The translations under genes were made by a program, and so were the position numbers. The notes under the pieces are model-generated. The model did no database searches, was not told where the DNA came from, and saw nothing but the letters and a program-made list of their open reading frames with translations. DNA of 64,000 nucleotides from Sulfurimonas sediminis (GTDB taxonomy: Bacteria; Campylobacterota; Campylobacteria; Campylobacterales; Sulfurimonadaceae): positions 992,001 through 1,056,000 of the forward strand of contig NZ_CP041235.1 in NCBI RefSeq assembly GCF_014905115.1. The letters run 5' to 3'. Shown piece by piece: positions 43,990-52,939 of the stretch (its first letter is position 1; each line of letters starts with the position of its first letter).

Positions 43990-45213
43990 AAGTTCTATAT
44001 CATACATCATCTGATTGTTCAGAAGGTTGATATTGTATTCTCTTTCTTCACCGGTGATTTGTGCATAAAAGTAATCTATGCCGACAGTTGTGGTGTAGTT
44101 AATCCAGTCATACACAATGTCATTTCCCAACAGCGAATTTGTCTCAATTAAAATATTATTATCTTTGGTTATGGAATTGGCTACAATCATGTTTTTTCTG
44201 TCATTGTACTGCGTCATGGAGAGCAGCAAGGGGTCATAATTGATTTGTGTTGAAAGAATATTTGTAGCATTGACATCATAAAGTGTCAGTTGTGACAATA
44301 TCATTCCTGTTTTAATGATTGGCGTATTGACAAAAAATGAAGCATTGACAATGTCTTCGTTTTCTTTTAAATATCTTTCAAGGTTGGTTGTTCTTCTTGA
44401 AAGAAAATAGGTAAATACTTTTTTTTCTTCTGAAAGATTGATATCTTCGCTGTAAACACTGGCTTCATCATTATAAAACATAGTATCGTTTATGTCTGTG
44501 GAAGGGTGTAAAAACTCGTCTTCTTGGTAGAATGCCAACTTTCTGCCTGTCTGTGACTTGTCAGAAAAAATAACCAGAGGTGAAACTGCTTCATGAAGCA
44601 GCATTTTACTTTGCTGTTTGTAGTCAATCCCTCCAAAAATAAGAGAAGAAGAGACAGTATGAGCATCTTTTTTATTTATAGTCGGAAAATATATATTTAT
44701 ATTTGGATCAATCTCAATAATGTTGTTCACTCCCTGCGCCGTAAGCGGTGCTATGACATACTCAAATCCATCTGATTCTATTTGAGCCAGTGCTTCTTGC
44801 AAATCTGATATGTTTTCTGTAGGAATCTTGTAGCTTTTGAGCATAAAAGAGTTACTTTTTGTCATCAGATAGGCAAAGGCTGCATTTGTAGTGGTGGATG
44901 CGTATTTTCCTATTTTCTTATAAGGCAGGAGCAGGGCTATTTTTAATTTCATGCCGGCGTTGGATGCGCCAAGATTGAGTACGGCAATGTTAATAATACG
45001 TGCCTCATCCAACTCTTTGTCTGTCAGTTTCTTATTTGCATGAGAGAGAAAAGAGAATATCTGTCCGTTTTGTAAAAGCTCTTTCATACATTTGTCGTTA
45101 CATGTATAAGGGTCAAGGTCCTGAATATATATCTTTGGAATAGGAATATTGGATATCATAAAACTTTGTGCAAAAATGATACAGGGTACAAGCAGAAATA
45201 GTAGTTTTTTCAT
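43942..45213 (-). CDS. periplasmic protein with ligand-binding (PBP1-like) fold, unknown function
   Basis: A 423-residue exported protein with signal peptide LLFLLVPCIIFAQS; I choose the ATG at 45213 because AAAGAG lies 6 bases before it and it overlaps the upstream stop by ATGA. The segment KIALLLPYKKIGKYASTTTNAAFAYL, followed by EALAQIESDGFEYVIAPLTAQGVNNI, has the alternating beta-alpha pattern of type 1 periplasmic binding proteins, as in LpoA-like proteins. I cannot name the ligand or role. Its end overlaps the MFS gene by 48 bases. Confidence 0.7.
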   Translation of the reverse strand: MKKLLFLLVPCIIFAQSFMISNIPIPKIYIQDLDPYTCNDKCMKELLQNGQIFSFLSHANKKLTDKELDEARIINIAVLNLGASNAGMKLKIALLLPYKKIGKYASTTTNAAFAYLMTKSNSFMLKSYKIPTENISDLQEALAQIESDGFEYVIAPLTAQGVNNIIEIDPNINIYFPTINKKDAHTVSSSLIFGGIDYKQQSKMLLHEAVSPLVIFSDKSQTGRKLAFYQEDEFLHPSTDINDTMFYNDEASVYSEDINLSEEKKVFTYFLSRRTTNLERYLKENEDIVNASFFVNTPIIKTGMILSQLTLYDVNATNILSTQINYDPLLLSMTQYNDRKNMIVANSITKDNNILIETNSLLGNDIVYDWINYTTTVGIDYFYAQITGEEREYNINLLNNQMMYDIELLRPGISRFFKYIPNE

Positions 45214-45875
45214 AGGCAACTCTTTATAGTTTTTAAATCATTTAATGTGATTTTTTTCAATTGAGGATTTCTCAAAAGATATTGGGGATGATAAATAGGG
45301 ATGAGCTTATACTCTTTGTAGTCTATAACATGCCCTCTTACATTTTCAAAATTCACATCACCTGTCAGATGTGTATAGGCGTCTTCTCCAAGGGTTACAA
45401 TGACCTTTGGCTTTATAAAATCCAACTGGGAAAACAGATAGTTTTTACAGGAGTTGTACTCTGAAGAAGAAGGTTTGTTTGATTGGAGCGGTTTGCATTT
45501 GACAGCATGCGTGATAAAAACATCTTCTATGCTGAGATGTACAACTTTTTCTATCATATTTTTTAAAGTTTCTCCGGATCGTCCTGTATAGTATGCGTTT
45601 GCACGGTCCTGTGCCTGTGAAACACTGAAGTCGATTAGAAACAATCTTGCATTTTGGTTTCCGTACCCGCTCATACTTTGCGTTCTTGATTTGCTCAAAT
45701 CACACAGGTGGCATGAAGATATATTTTGAGACAGAGCCGCTAATGTTGTTGGCGTTTCATAGTTTGTTTTATCGTTTATATTAAAGTGCTCTATGTATTC
45801 AAAACCGATAGCTTTTAAGCGGTAGAGGTTTTGAAGCAAAACAAGATTTTGATAGGATTTCAATACTGCCACCAT
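45210..45875 (-). CDS. family 4 uracil-DNA glycosylase
   Basis: A 221-residue DNA repair enzyme that removes uracil. Four Cys for a 4Fe-4S cluster are present: C55 and C58 (CHLC), plus the pair in VKCKPLQ and EYNSCKNYL. The motif near the C-terminus, IPIYHPQYLLRNP, is the family HPSxLLRNP variant. The first motif, usually GExPGxxED, is altered to IDFSVSQAQD, so activity or substrate range may differ. It overlaps the downstream periplasmic-protein gene by 4 bases. Confidence 0.85.
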   Translation of the reverse strand: MVAVLKSYQNLVLLQNLYRLKAIGFEYIEHFNINDKTNYETPTTLAALSQNISSCHLCDLSKSRTQSMSGYGNQNARLFLIDFSVSQAQDRANAYYTGRSGETLKNMIEKVVHLSIEDVFITHAVKCKPLQSNKPSSSEYNSCKNYLFSQLDFIKPKVIVTLGEDAYTHLTGDVNFENVRGHVIDYKEYKLIPIYHPQYLLRNPQLKKITLNDLKTIKSCL

Positions 45876-45982
45876 TTCTGAAAATATGATAAGAGTATAG
45901 TCAAACTGCGGTTAAATTCTACTTTATGGATTAAAAATATGTTATTATACATATGAAACATAGGTATAAAGGCAAAGACAGT

Positions 45983-47545
45983 ATGAACAGTGATACTTTT
46001 GAAGTTGAAAATTTTACATTAAGCGCATCTGCTGAAGTTCCAGGTGTGATACATGAAATTGGGCTTTTGGCGAAACATAAAGTATTGATTCATATCCTCT
46101 CATATATACACAATACTGTATTGGTTCAAACTCTGGTACGAGAAATCAACAAGACAGTACCGGATGCAAAAATAGTACTTTTAAAGCATGATGACAAGCA
46201 AAAAACTTCTGTCGTAGTTTTTACGATAGATACGGATGATGCAGAGCACATAAGTGATGAAGTTCTCAAAGCACTCTATAAAGACCATTCAAATAAAAAT
46301 TTGAGTATACAAGAGTACAGGACAGAACTTTTTAAACGTTATTTTACAGACCACCTGACCAATCTTCCAAATTTGTATCAACTTCGCAAAGACCTGGAAA
46401 ACTGTGAGCAGTGTGGTTTGATTCTCTTGAAAATTGATAATTTTCAGACAATCAATAATTTTTACGGATTTGTAGTTGGCGATTATGTTTTGGAATATGT
46501 CGGAAAATACTTAAAAAAAGTCCTTTCGCCAAATCAGGTCTATCGTCTTTCAGGCGCAGAATTTGCCATTTCACTGGATGAAAATCTTGGTTTTTATCAT
46601 TTAAAGAGTTATCTGTCCGACCTTTATGAGAAAATAAAAAATATAAAAGTAAGTTATCAGGAAACACAGATATTTGTTGATTTTACTTTGGCATCGTCAT
46701 CAGACAGAATAAACAATAACATTTTTTCCAAAGTTTCCATGGCTTTGATGTATGCAAAGAAAAAGGGTGTTCACTTTTGGATTTATGAAGACAAAATGCA
46801 TTTTGAAGACGAGTATCGGCGTAATTTACAACTCTCTTCAATTGTTCGCGAAGCAGTGCAAAATGATAAAATCATTCCATATTTTCAGGCGATTCGTGAT
46901 AACAAAACGAAAGAAGTTACAAAATACGAGTGTCTGGCAAGGCTGATAGATATGAACGGAAAGATTCTTTCTCCTTTGCTGTTTATTCCTATTGCTAAAA
47001 ATATCAAAATTTATAATGAAGTGACAAAAACAATAGTCAACAAATCCTTTGCTGTTTTTGAAAAGAATGAATTTGAATTCAGTATCAATCTTTCTATAGA
47101 AGATATCATGAGCAGCGAAATATTTAACTTTATTCTCAATAAACTGAAAAACTCTCACGCAGCTTCAAGGGTAACATTTGAGCTTTTGGAATCAGAAGCT
47201 GTGCAGGATTTTAAGAGAGTAGACAGATTCGTCAGTGAAGTTGTCAGGTATGGCGCAAAAATAGCAATAGATGATTTTGGAAGTGGCTACTCCAATTTTT
47301 CATATATTACAAAAATTGATGCAGATTATATAAAAATTGACGGCTCACTTATAGAAAATATTGATGTGGATGAGGCTTCAAAAGTTGTTGTCGATACAAT
47401 TGTTCAGTTTGCAAAAAAACTGGGAATAAAAACAATAGCAGAATATGTGCATTCAAGTGTTGTTATGGACAGAGTGTGTGAACTGGGCATAGACTATTCA
47501 CAGGGATTTTATATAGATGAACCATCTGTAAAATTAAATTTATAA
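45983..47545 (+). CDS. GGDEF/EAL protein, probably a c-di-GMP phosphodiesterase
   Basis: A cytoplasmic protein of 520 residues from the ATG at 45983. An ATG at 45953 is possible, but the best -10 (TATTAT near 45943) lies too close to it. The GGDEF domain is degenerate (SGAEF, 190-194), so cyclase activity is unlikely. The EAL domain keeps the catalytic residues: E316 in ECLAR, INLSIEDI, FELLESEA, DDFGSGYS (430-437), KIDGSLI, AEYV and QGF. Hydrolysis of c-di-GMP is therefore expected. The HD-GYP gene follows after 15 bases. Confidence 0.88.
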   Translation: MNSDTFEVENFTLSASAEVPGVIHEIGLLAKHKVLIHILSYIHNTVLVQTLVREINKTVPDAKIVLLKHDDKQKTSVVVFTIDTDDAEHISDEVLKALYKDHSNKNLSIQEYRTELFKRYFTDHLTNLPNLYQLRKDLENCEQCGLILLKIDNFQTINNFYGFVVGDYVLEYVGKYLKKVLSPNQVYRLSGAEFAISLDENLGFYHLKSYLSDLYEKIKNIKVSYQETQIFVDFTLASSSDRINNNIFSKVSMALMYAKKKGVHFWIYEDKMHFEDEYRRNLQLSSIVREAVQNDKIIPYFQAIRDNKTKEVTKYECLARLIDMNGKILSPLLFIPIAKNIKIYNEVTKTIVNKSFAVFEKNEFEFSINLSIEDIMSSEIFNFILNKLKNSHAASRVTFELLESEAVQDFKRVDRFVSEVVRYGAKIAIDDFGSGYSNFSYITKIDADYIKIDGSLIENIDVDEASKVVVDTIVQFAKKLGIKTIAEYVHSSVVMDRVCELGIDYSQGFYIDEPSVKLNL

Positions 47546-47560
47546 TAACAGGCAGTATAT

Positions 47561-48496
47561 TTGAAGTCAACTAAATATATTTCAATAGACAAAGATATCA
47601 TAAAAGAAAATGCAGTGTTTGAGTTTAATCTTTTTATTCCTTCAGAGAAAGAAAAAAAGATGCACTATTTTAAACATGCAGGTACTTTGGTGAGTGCAGA
47701 GGATGTAAAAAAGCTTAAAGATATCCAGGCTGTTTATATCAATGAAAAAGAGAGGGCATATTATCTTAGATATTACAACCAAAGAGTTGCACATGCTCAA
47801 AAAAAATACATAAACTTTGAAGAAAAAGCAGCTAAAATATATCATAAAGCTACTGTTATCCTTCATGCTTTGTTTTCAAATCCGGAAGATCCAAAGACTT
47901 ATAAAACATCCAAACATGTGATATATGAGCTTGTGGAAACTGTTGCAGATAAGAATTTTTCTATTGACTCTATTATAAATATAGCTGAACATCAGTATAC
48001 AATAATGACACACTCCATTAATGTCTGCATTTATGCATTAAATCTTGGGGCTTACTTGAAATTCTCCAAAGAAATGCTTGAAGCATTGGGAGAAGCAGCA
48101 CTTTTGCACGATATAGGAAAAAGTAAAATCAATTCTGAAATTGTTGAAAAAAAAGGACGCTTGAGTGAAATGGAATTTACTGAAATGAAAAAGTACCCGA
48201 TGTTTGGCTATGCCATCGGATTAAAATTAGGAATAACAAACAAAGATATTCTCATGGGTATCAAGTATCATCAGGAAAGAATGGACGGTTCAGGATACCC
48301 TGCAGGACTCAATGGAGAACATATTCCCTATATAGCAAGGATTATTGCTGTATGTGATGTTTTTGACGCATTAACGAGTAGAAGATCTTATAAAGAAGCA
48401 ATGGGAGTTTTTGAAGCATTGTTGTTGATGAAAACAAAAATGAGTAAACAGTTGGATGTGAAGATTTTAAATAAAATGATAGAAATGCTCAGATAG
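47561..48496 (+). CDS. HD-GYP domain c-di-GMP phosphodiesterase-like protein
   Basis: A 311-residue protein from a TTG start. The N-terminal 120 residues are of unknown fold (DUF3391-like position). The HD-GYP domain has HDIGK (183-187), YHQERMDGSGYPAG (GYP at 245-247) and DVFDALTSRRSYKEA. All metal-binding and GYP residues appear intact. With the preceding EAL protein it makes a c-di-GMP-degrading pair in one transcript. Confidence 0.9.
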   Translation: MKSTKYISIDKDIIKENAVFEFNLFIPSEKEKKMHYFKHAGTLVSAEDVKKLKDIQAVYINEKERAYYLRYYNQRVAHAQKKYINFEEKAAKIYHKATVILHALFSNPEDPKTYKTSKHVIYELVETVADKNFSIDSIINIAEHQYTIMTHSINVCIYALNLGAYLKFSKEMLEALGEAALLHDIGKSKINSEIVEKKGRLSEMEFTEMKKYPMFGYAIGLKLGITNKDILMGIKYHQERMDGSGYPAGLNGEHIPYIARIIAVCDVFDALTSRRSYKEAMGVFEALLLMKTKMSKQLDVKILNKMIEMLR

Positions 48497-48515
48497 AATT
48501 AAATAATTCTATCTG
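48490..48515. terminator. 11-bp perfect hairpin between convergent genes
   Basis: CAGATAGAATT (48490-48500) pairs perfectly with 48505-48515 around a 4-base loop. It contains the stop codon of the HD-GYP gene and lies 14 bases from the end of the convergent superoxide reductase gene. A U-run is lacking. Confidence 0.55.
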
Positions 48516-48528
48516 AAGAAGAAAGTGA

Positions 48529-48915
48529 CTACTCAGCTACTTCTACAACAACAGGAGTTGATTCCCAGATACCGTGTTTAGTACAGTAGCCGTGTGCAAC
48601 AAGGTTAAGTTTTTTTCCAGTTGGACGAATAGTGAAAGTTACTTCAGCATGAGATTTTTCATTTCCTAATGTTCCAGGAACAAAAGTTGCCATTGCTAAC
48701 TTTGTGTCACCGTTGAAAAGAGTGATACTTTCAATATAATGATCAAAATCATCAGGGTGTGTATATTCATTCCCCATTTTTACATTTACTTTTAAAGTTT
48801 CGCCTTTTTTCGCTTCACCTAAAACGGTAATGAATGGTGAGTGACGGTCAATTAAATCTTTTTTTGCTTCTCTTTCTACTGTGTCAATGTCAACGTATTT
48901 GTTAATCTTTGGCAT
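48529..48915 (-). CDS. superoxide reductase (neelaredoxin/desulfoferrodoxin type)
   Basis: A 128-residue protein with all five iron ligands of the SOR centre: H25 (RHSPF), H53 (YTHPD), H59 (FDHYI), C111 and H114 (GYCTKHGIWES). There is no N-terminal desulforedoxin domain, so it is the one-iron type. It reduces superoxide to peroxide with electrons often supplied by rubredoxin; a rubredoxin gene lies at 56647. It is monocistronic with its own upstream region (48916-49030). Confidence 0.9.
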   Translation of the reverse strand: MPKINKYVDIDTVEREAKKDLIDRHSPFITVLGEAKKGETLKVNVKMGNEYTHPDDFDHYIESITLFNGDTKLAMATFVPGTLGNEKSHAEVTFTIRPTGKKLNLVAHGYCTKHGIWESTPVVVEVAE

Positions 48916-49031
48916 ATTAAATTCCTTGTGTTAATTTATTTAACGTTATTGTATCTATAAAATCTTTAGCATTATCATAAATCAGAGTATATTTATCTTG
49001 TCTAAGTTTTATTTAATAAATTTTAAATGAT

Positions 49032-49064
49032 TTAACGAGTTTTTAACCAATAAAGAGATAAAAT
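49032..49064 (+). promoter_or_regulatory. tandem TTAAC box (site 5) and -10 of glyS
   Basis: TTAAC at 49032-49036 and 49043-49047 repeat with an 11-base period. TAAAAT at 49059-49064 follows 10 bases after the box, and the glyS ATG lies 30 bases further on. This is a looser copy of the box at 19985. Confidence 0.4.
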
Positions 49065-49094
49065 CGCGGTAATTAATACATAAAGAGTCTAAAT

Positions 49095-51113
49095 ATGTTA
49101 AAACCACTACTAATTGAAATCGGTGTTGAAGAGCTTCCGGCAGTTCCTCTGTTAAAAGAGATGAAGAATATTGAAAAAAAATATGCCGATATTTTAGAAA
49201 AATATGCTCTCTTGAGTGAATTTGAATTTTATTATACGCCTCGTCGTTTGGTAATGTGGCACAGAGAATTTCCAATACAGCAGGCTGACAGTGTAGAAGA
49301 GTTTTTTGGTGCACCTTTGGCTGTTGCCTACAAAGATGGCGTCCCTACCAAAGCGGCTGAGGGGTTTGCCCGTAAATGCGGAGTTTCACTAAACGAACTC
49401 AGTACGGCAGAAAAAGGCTCTAAAGAGGTACTTTATTATAAAAAAGATGTTGCAGGAAAACCTTCGGCAGAACTTTTGCCAGAGATTATACATACGTGGC
49501 TCAAGTCACTTGATTTTGGCAAATCTATGCGATGGGGCAGTCTGCATGAGAGTTTTATCCGTCCTGTTCGATGGGTAAATGTGCAACTGGATGATACGCT
49601 TGTTCCTATGCACATGTATGGCATAGATGCCGCAAAAACTACACGTGTACACCGTATAGCAAATTTTAATCCTGTAGAAATTACAGGGATAAAAGAGTAC
49701 TTTGAAACACTGAAAAACGGTGGTGTGACACTTTTTCAACAGACAAGAGAAGAAAAAATACTTGCAGACATTAAAACGATCGAAGATGAGAACAGTGTCA
49801 ATGTTGAGATAGATGAAGATCTTTTTGCGGAAGTGGTTGCTATTACGGAAAATCCGACAGCGTTGTTAGGCTCGTTTGATGAAGCATTTTTACGATTGCC
49901 TCCTGAGGTTATTATCACTTCCATGAAAGAGCATCAGCGTTATTTTCCTGTGTTCAAAGAGGGCAGACTTATCAACAGGTTTGTAGTTGTTTCCAATGCA
50001 CTGACAGATGATTTTTCTGAAGTAATAGCCGGAAATGAGCGTGTGCTTCGTCCTCGTTTGGCAGATGCGCTTTTCTTTTATGAAAATGACCTGAAAAACG
50101 GTTTGAGTACAAAAGGGTTGGAAAAAGTTGCCTTTTTTAAAGGCTTGGGCAGTGTTGCCGACAAAATAAAGCGTGAAGAAAAAATTGCCACTGCTTTATA
50201 TGATATGTATCAGCCTGATGTAAAAAAAGAGGATTTGAAAAGAGCTGTAGAACTTGCAAAAGCCGACCTGATGAGTGAAATGGTGTATGAGTTTACGGAA
50301 TTGCAAGGATTGATGGGTTACTACTATGCAAAAGAAGCAGGCGAAAACGAGGCTGTTGCTTTGGCTATAAAAGAGCAGTATCTGCCTGAGGGTGAAGAGA
50401 GCGAGCTCCCTTCTACACCTCTGAGTGCCATAGTGGCGATGAGCATCAAGCTTGATACTCTGCTTGGACTTTTTTCTGTCAATGAAATTCCGACAGGTTC
50501 ACGTGACCCTTTTGCTCTGCGTCGTGCAGTCAACGGCATTATCCGCATCGTCAATGAATACGGCTTTGAATTTGACATTGTCAAGACTTTAAAAGAGTTG
50601 TCCGTAAATTATGATGCAATTGATTTGGAAAAACTTGAAAACTTCATCATAGAGCGTATCAGAAGATACTACAAAGTCAATCCTTCTATTGTTGAAGCGG
50701 TTTTAGCCTCCGGTGAGAGAGAACTTTTAGCACTCGGTCATAAAATAGAAGCGCTGAATACGCTTGTAAACTCAGAAGGCTTTGATGAAGTCTCTTCTAC
50801 TTTCAAACGTGTGGCAAATATTACAAAAGATATTGACCTTCATTCTGCGTTACATGTAGATGAGACTCTTTTGGAAGAAGCCGCAGAAAAAACATTGTAT
50901 CAAAGATACAAAGAGGTTACATCAAAAACCTATGAAAGCTATGAAGAAGAGTTGGATGCCCTGCTGGGACTCAAACCTGAACTGGATACATTTTTTGACA
51001 ATGTCATGGTCAATGCAGAAGATGAAAAGCTGAAAAACAACCGTAAAGCACTCATCGCTTCCATATACAAAAGTATTCTTACTATTGCCGATATTAAAGA
51101 AGTAAGTATATAA
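49095..51113 (+). CDS. glyS: glycine-tRNA ligase beta subunit
   Basis: A 672-residue protein that opens LLIEIGVEELPAVPLLKEMKN and contains the family blocks ARKCGVSLNEL, LPKSMRWG-like LDFGKSMRWGSLHESFIRPVRW, LRPRLADALFFYENDLKNGL and PTGSRDPFALRRAVNGIIRI. It is the tRNA-binding partner of the alpha subunit (glyQ, not in the window) in the bacterial alpha2beta2 enzyme. Length and both ends are normal. Like many window genes it carries a near-match to the recurrent palindrome (TTACATGTAG at 50851). Confidence 0.97.
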   Translation: MLKPLLIEIGVEELPAVPLLKEMKNIEKKYADILEKYALLSEFEFYYTPRRLVMWHREFPIQQADSVEEFFGAPLAVAYKDGVPTKAAEGFARKCGVSLNELSTAEKGSKEVLYYKKDVAGKPSAELLPEIIHTWLKSLDFGKSMRWGSLHESFIRPVRWVNVQLDDTLVPMHMYGIDAAKTTRVHRIANFNPVEITGIKEYFETLKNGGVTLFQQTREEKILADIKTIEDENSVNVEIDEDLFAEVVAITENPTALLGSFDEAFLRLPPEVIITSMKEHQRYFPVFKEGRLINRFVVVSNALTDDFSEVIAGNERVLRPRLADALFFYENDLKNGLSTKGLEKVAFFKGLGSVADKIKREEKIATALYDMYQPDVKKEDLKRAVELAKADLMSEMVYEFTELQGLMGYYYAKEAGENEAVALAIKEQYLPEGEESELPSTPLSAIVAMSIKLDTLLGLFSVNEIPTGSRDPFALRRAVNGIIRIVNEYGFEFDIVKTLKELSVNYDAIDLEKLENFIIERIRRYYKVNPSIVEAVLASGERELLALGHKIEALNTLVNSEGFDEVSSTFKRVANITKDIDLHSALHVDETLLEEAAEKTLYQRYKEVTSKTYESYEEELDALLGLKPELDTFFDNVMVNAEDEKLKNNRKALIASIYKSILTIADIKEVSI

Positions 51114-51206
51114 TTTATTATACTAAAAACTTTTTGTAGTCGAACTTGGTGTGAAAAGTAAAACAATTGTATGATAAAATAGAGAACCAAGAACAAGGAA
51201 GTTAAA

Positions 51207-51425
51207 ATGTCAATATTAAATCTTAAGACTATGACAACATCGCAAAAGTTTATGGCGATGGAAGAACTCTGGGAAGATATGAGCAAGAATACAAACGATG
51301 AATCTTTGACACCACAATGGCACAAAGCTGTATTACATGAAAGAGAAAAGCAAATTGCAAGTGGCGAAGCAATATTTGAGAACTTTGATGATGCTAAACA
51401 AGATTTATTGAAAAAATTCTCATAA
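51207..51425 (+). CDS. addiction module antitoxin (TIGR02574-like)
   Basis: A 72-residue protein with the family pattern SQKFMAMEELWEDMSKN near the N-terminus and LTPQWHKAVLHEREKQIASGE in the middle. Such proteins are antitoxins paired with ParE/RelE toxins. The toxin gene starts directly after its stop codon. AAGGAAG precedes the ATG. Confidence 0.85.
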   Translation: MSILNLKTMTTSQKFMAMEELWEDMSKNTNDESLTPQWHKAVLHEREKQIASGEAIFENFDDAKQDLLKKFS

Positions 51426-51716
51426 ATGAATATACAAATATTAACTCCCGCAAAGATTGATATTTCTAGTGGTGCTGACTTTTATGAGTGCCAATCACAG
51501 GGATTGGGACATTACTTTTTAAATACCATTTTCTCAGATATTGAATCATTACGAATATATTGTGGAGTTCATATTAAAATTGAAAATTACTACCGTCTTT
51601 TATCTAAGCGATTTCCATATGCAATTTATTATAAATATAATAACGAAACAGTTTATATTTATGCAGTTTTGGATACAAGAAGTAATCCTGTCTATGTTAA
51701 TGAAAGACTTTCTTAA
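51426..51716 (+). CDS. ParE/RelE-family toxin
   Basis: A 96-residue protein. The C-terminal half RLLSKRFPYAIYYKYNNETVYIYAVLDTRSNP is the standard ParE-fold beta-sheet with conserved Arg and Pro residues. It would be a gyrase poison or mRNA interferase. It is coupled to the antitoxin without a gap. Confidence 0.85.
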   Translation: MNIQILTPAKIDISSGADFYECQSQGLGHYFLNTIFSDIESLRIYCGVHIKIENYYRLLSKRFPYAIYYKYNNETVYIYAVLDTRSNPVYVNERLS

Positions 51717-51824
51717 ATGCTTTACAAAGAGAATACTTTGATAAAAAAAGGAGAAATTCCAGAGAAAGTTTTTCAAGAGGCTGTAAAATATAAGCTTTTA
51801 GATGGATTTATATGTATGATATAG
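51717..51824 (+). CDS. possible short open frame of 35 codons
   Basis: An ATG directly after the toxin stop begins MLYKENTLIKKGEIPEKVF and ends inside the next gene. It may be the tail of a gene lost when the toxin-antitoxin pair arrived, or not translated at all. No family was recognised. Confidence 0.25.
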   Translation: MLYKENTLIKKGEIPEKVFQEAVKYKLLDGFICMI

Positions 51825-52930
51825 CTATTATAGGAGCCGGTATAAACGGCTGTTCTGTGGCGTATGAATTTATAAAAGAGGGCAAACGTGTTCTTCTTTT
51901 GGATAAAGAAGGCATAGCAAGCGGCGGAAGCGGTGCGGCGGGTGCTTTTATATCTCCCAAGTTTTCCAAAGCGGGGGAGCTTAAAGAGCTGCTTCAAGAA
52001 GCCTTTGTCTACTCTTATGATTTTTACGATAAAAATTTCCCTTTAACCTTCACAAAAGCACAGCTTGTTCACATTGCAAAAGATGAAGCAGATGATGCAA
52101 GCTTACATGTATACAAACAAAATGCACCGCTGCCATTGCACAACATTCCACTTGATTTGTACTCACAATTGAGTGCAGAGGCAAAAAGAAGAGAGAGTGT
52201 TTCCATAGATGCCGGTGTCGTCAATGCCCAAAAAGTATGCAGTGATATGTCCTGCGGTGCAAAGTTTGTCCAAGAAAAAGCAGAGACACTGGTATTTGAT
52301 GATGATTATTGGGTAATCAATGAAAGTTACAGCGCCAAAAATGTTGTGTTGGCAACAGGAGCATACGATATGCTCATCAAAGAGCCATATATCAAACTCC
52401 GTGGTGTTTGGGGACACCGCATAGATGTCACAACAACAACGCAAAACTGCTGTTCTGTGCATCAATATGTCTCTGTTTCGCCCTCAAAGAATGGAAAAAT
52501 AGCCATAGGTGCCACACATAATGTGCATTATCATCCCGAAAAAAACAAAGAAGCGTATGATGTGGAGCAGGGCAGAGCAGAACTGTTGCAAAAAGCTTCA
52601 CAAACTATGCAGTTGGAAAATGTGAAAGTTGTAAAAGATTATACGGGATTGCGTTCGGGTTCTTTTGATTATCTGCCAATGGTCGGTTCTTTGGTGCTTT
52701 CAAGTGAAACACTGCTTACATGTAAAGGCTCTTTGCATACGAAAAAGCCTGATTTTTCAAAGTATGTTTATTATCCGAATCTCTTTATGATAAACGGAAG
52801 CGGAGGTTACGGTTTTGTTTTGGCACCGTATCTGGCAAAAATACTGAGTGAACATATACTGCACGGGAAAAAAATCAATGAGCGAATAAGCCCGGCACGG
52901 TTTTTTGCGCGTTGGGCTAAAAAAAGATAG
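51812..52930 (+). CDS. FAD-dependent oxidoreductase (DAO family, MnmC C-domain-like)
   Basis: A 372-residue protein that begins with a dinucleotide-binding motif GAGINGCSVAYEF (8-20) and an acidic second-strand end (LLDKEG). It has a long family block GIASGGSGAAGAFISPKFSKAGELKEL, a DAO-type middle, and GSGGYGFVLAPYLAKIL near the end. The pattern resembles the oxidase domain of MnmC, which acts in tRNA wobble uridine modification, but no methyltransferase domain is attached. A standalone amine oxidase is the alternative. Confidence 0.8.
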   Translation: MYDIAIIGAGINGCSVAYEFIKEGKRVLLLDKEGIASGGSGAAGAFISPKFSKAGELKELLQEAFVYSYDFYDKNFPLTFTKAQLVHIAKDEADDASLHVYKQNAPLPLHNIPLDLYSQLSAEAKRRESVSIDAGVVNAQKVCSDMSCGAKFVQEKAETLVFDDDYWVINESYSAKNVVLATGAYDMLIKEPYIKLRGVWGHRIDVTTTTQNCCSVHQYVSVSPSKNGKIAIGATHNVHYHPEKNKEAYDVEQGRAELLQKASQTMQLENVKVVKDYTGLRSGSFDYLPMVGSLVLSSETLLTCKGSLHTKKPDFSKYVYYPNLFMINGSGGYGFVLAPYLAKILSEHILHGKKINERISPARFFARWAKKR

Positions 52931-52939
52931 TTTGTAGAG

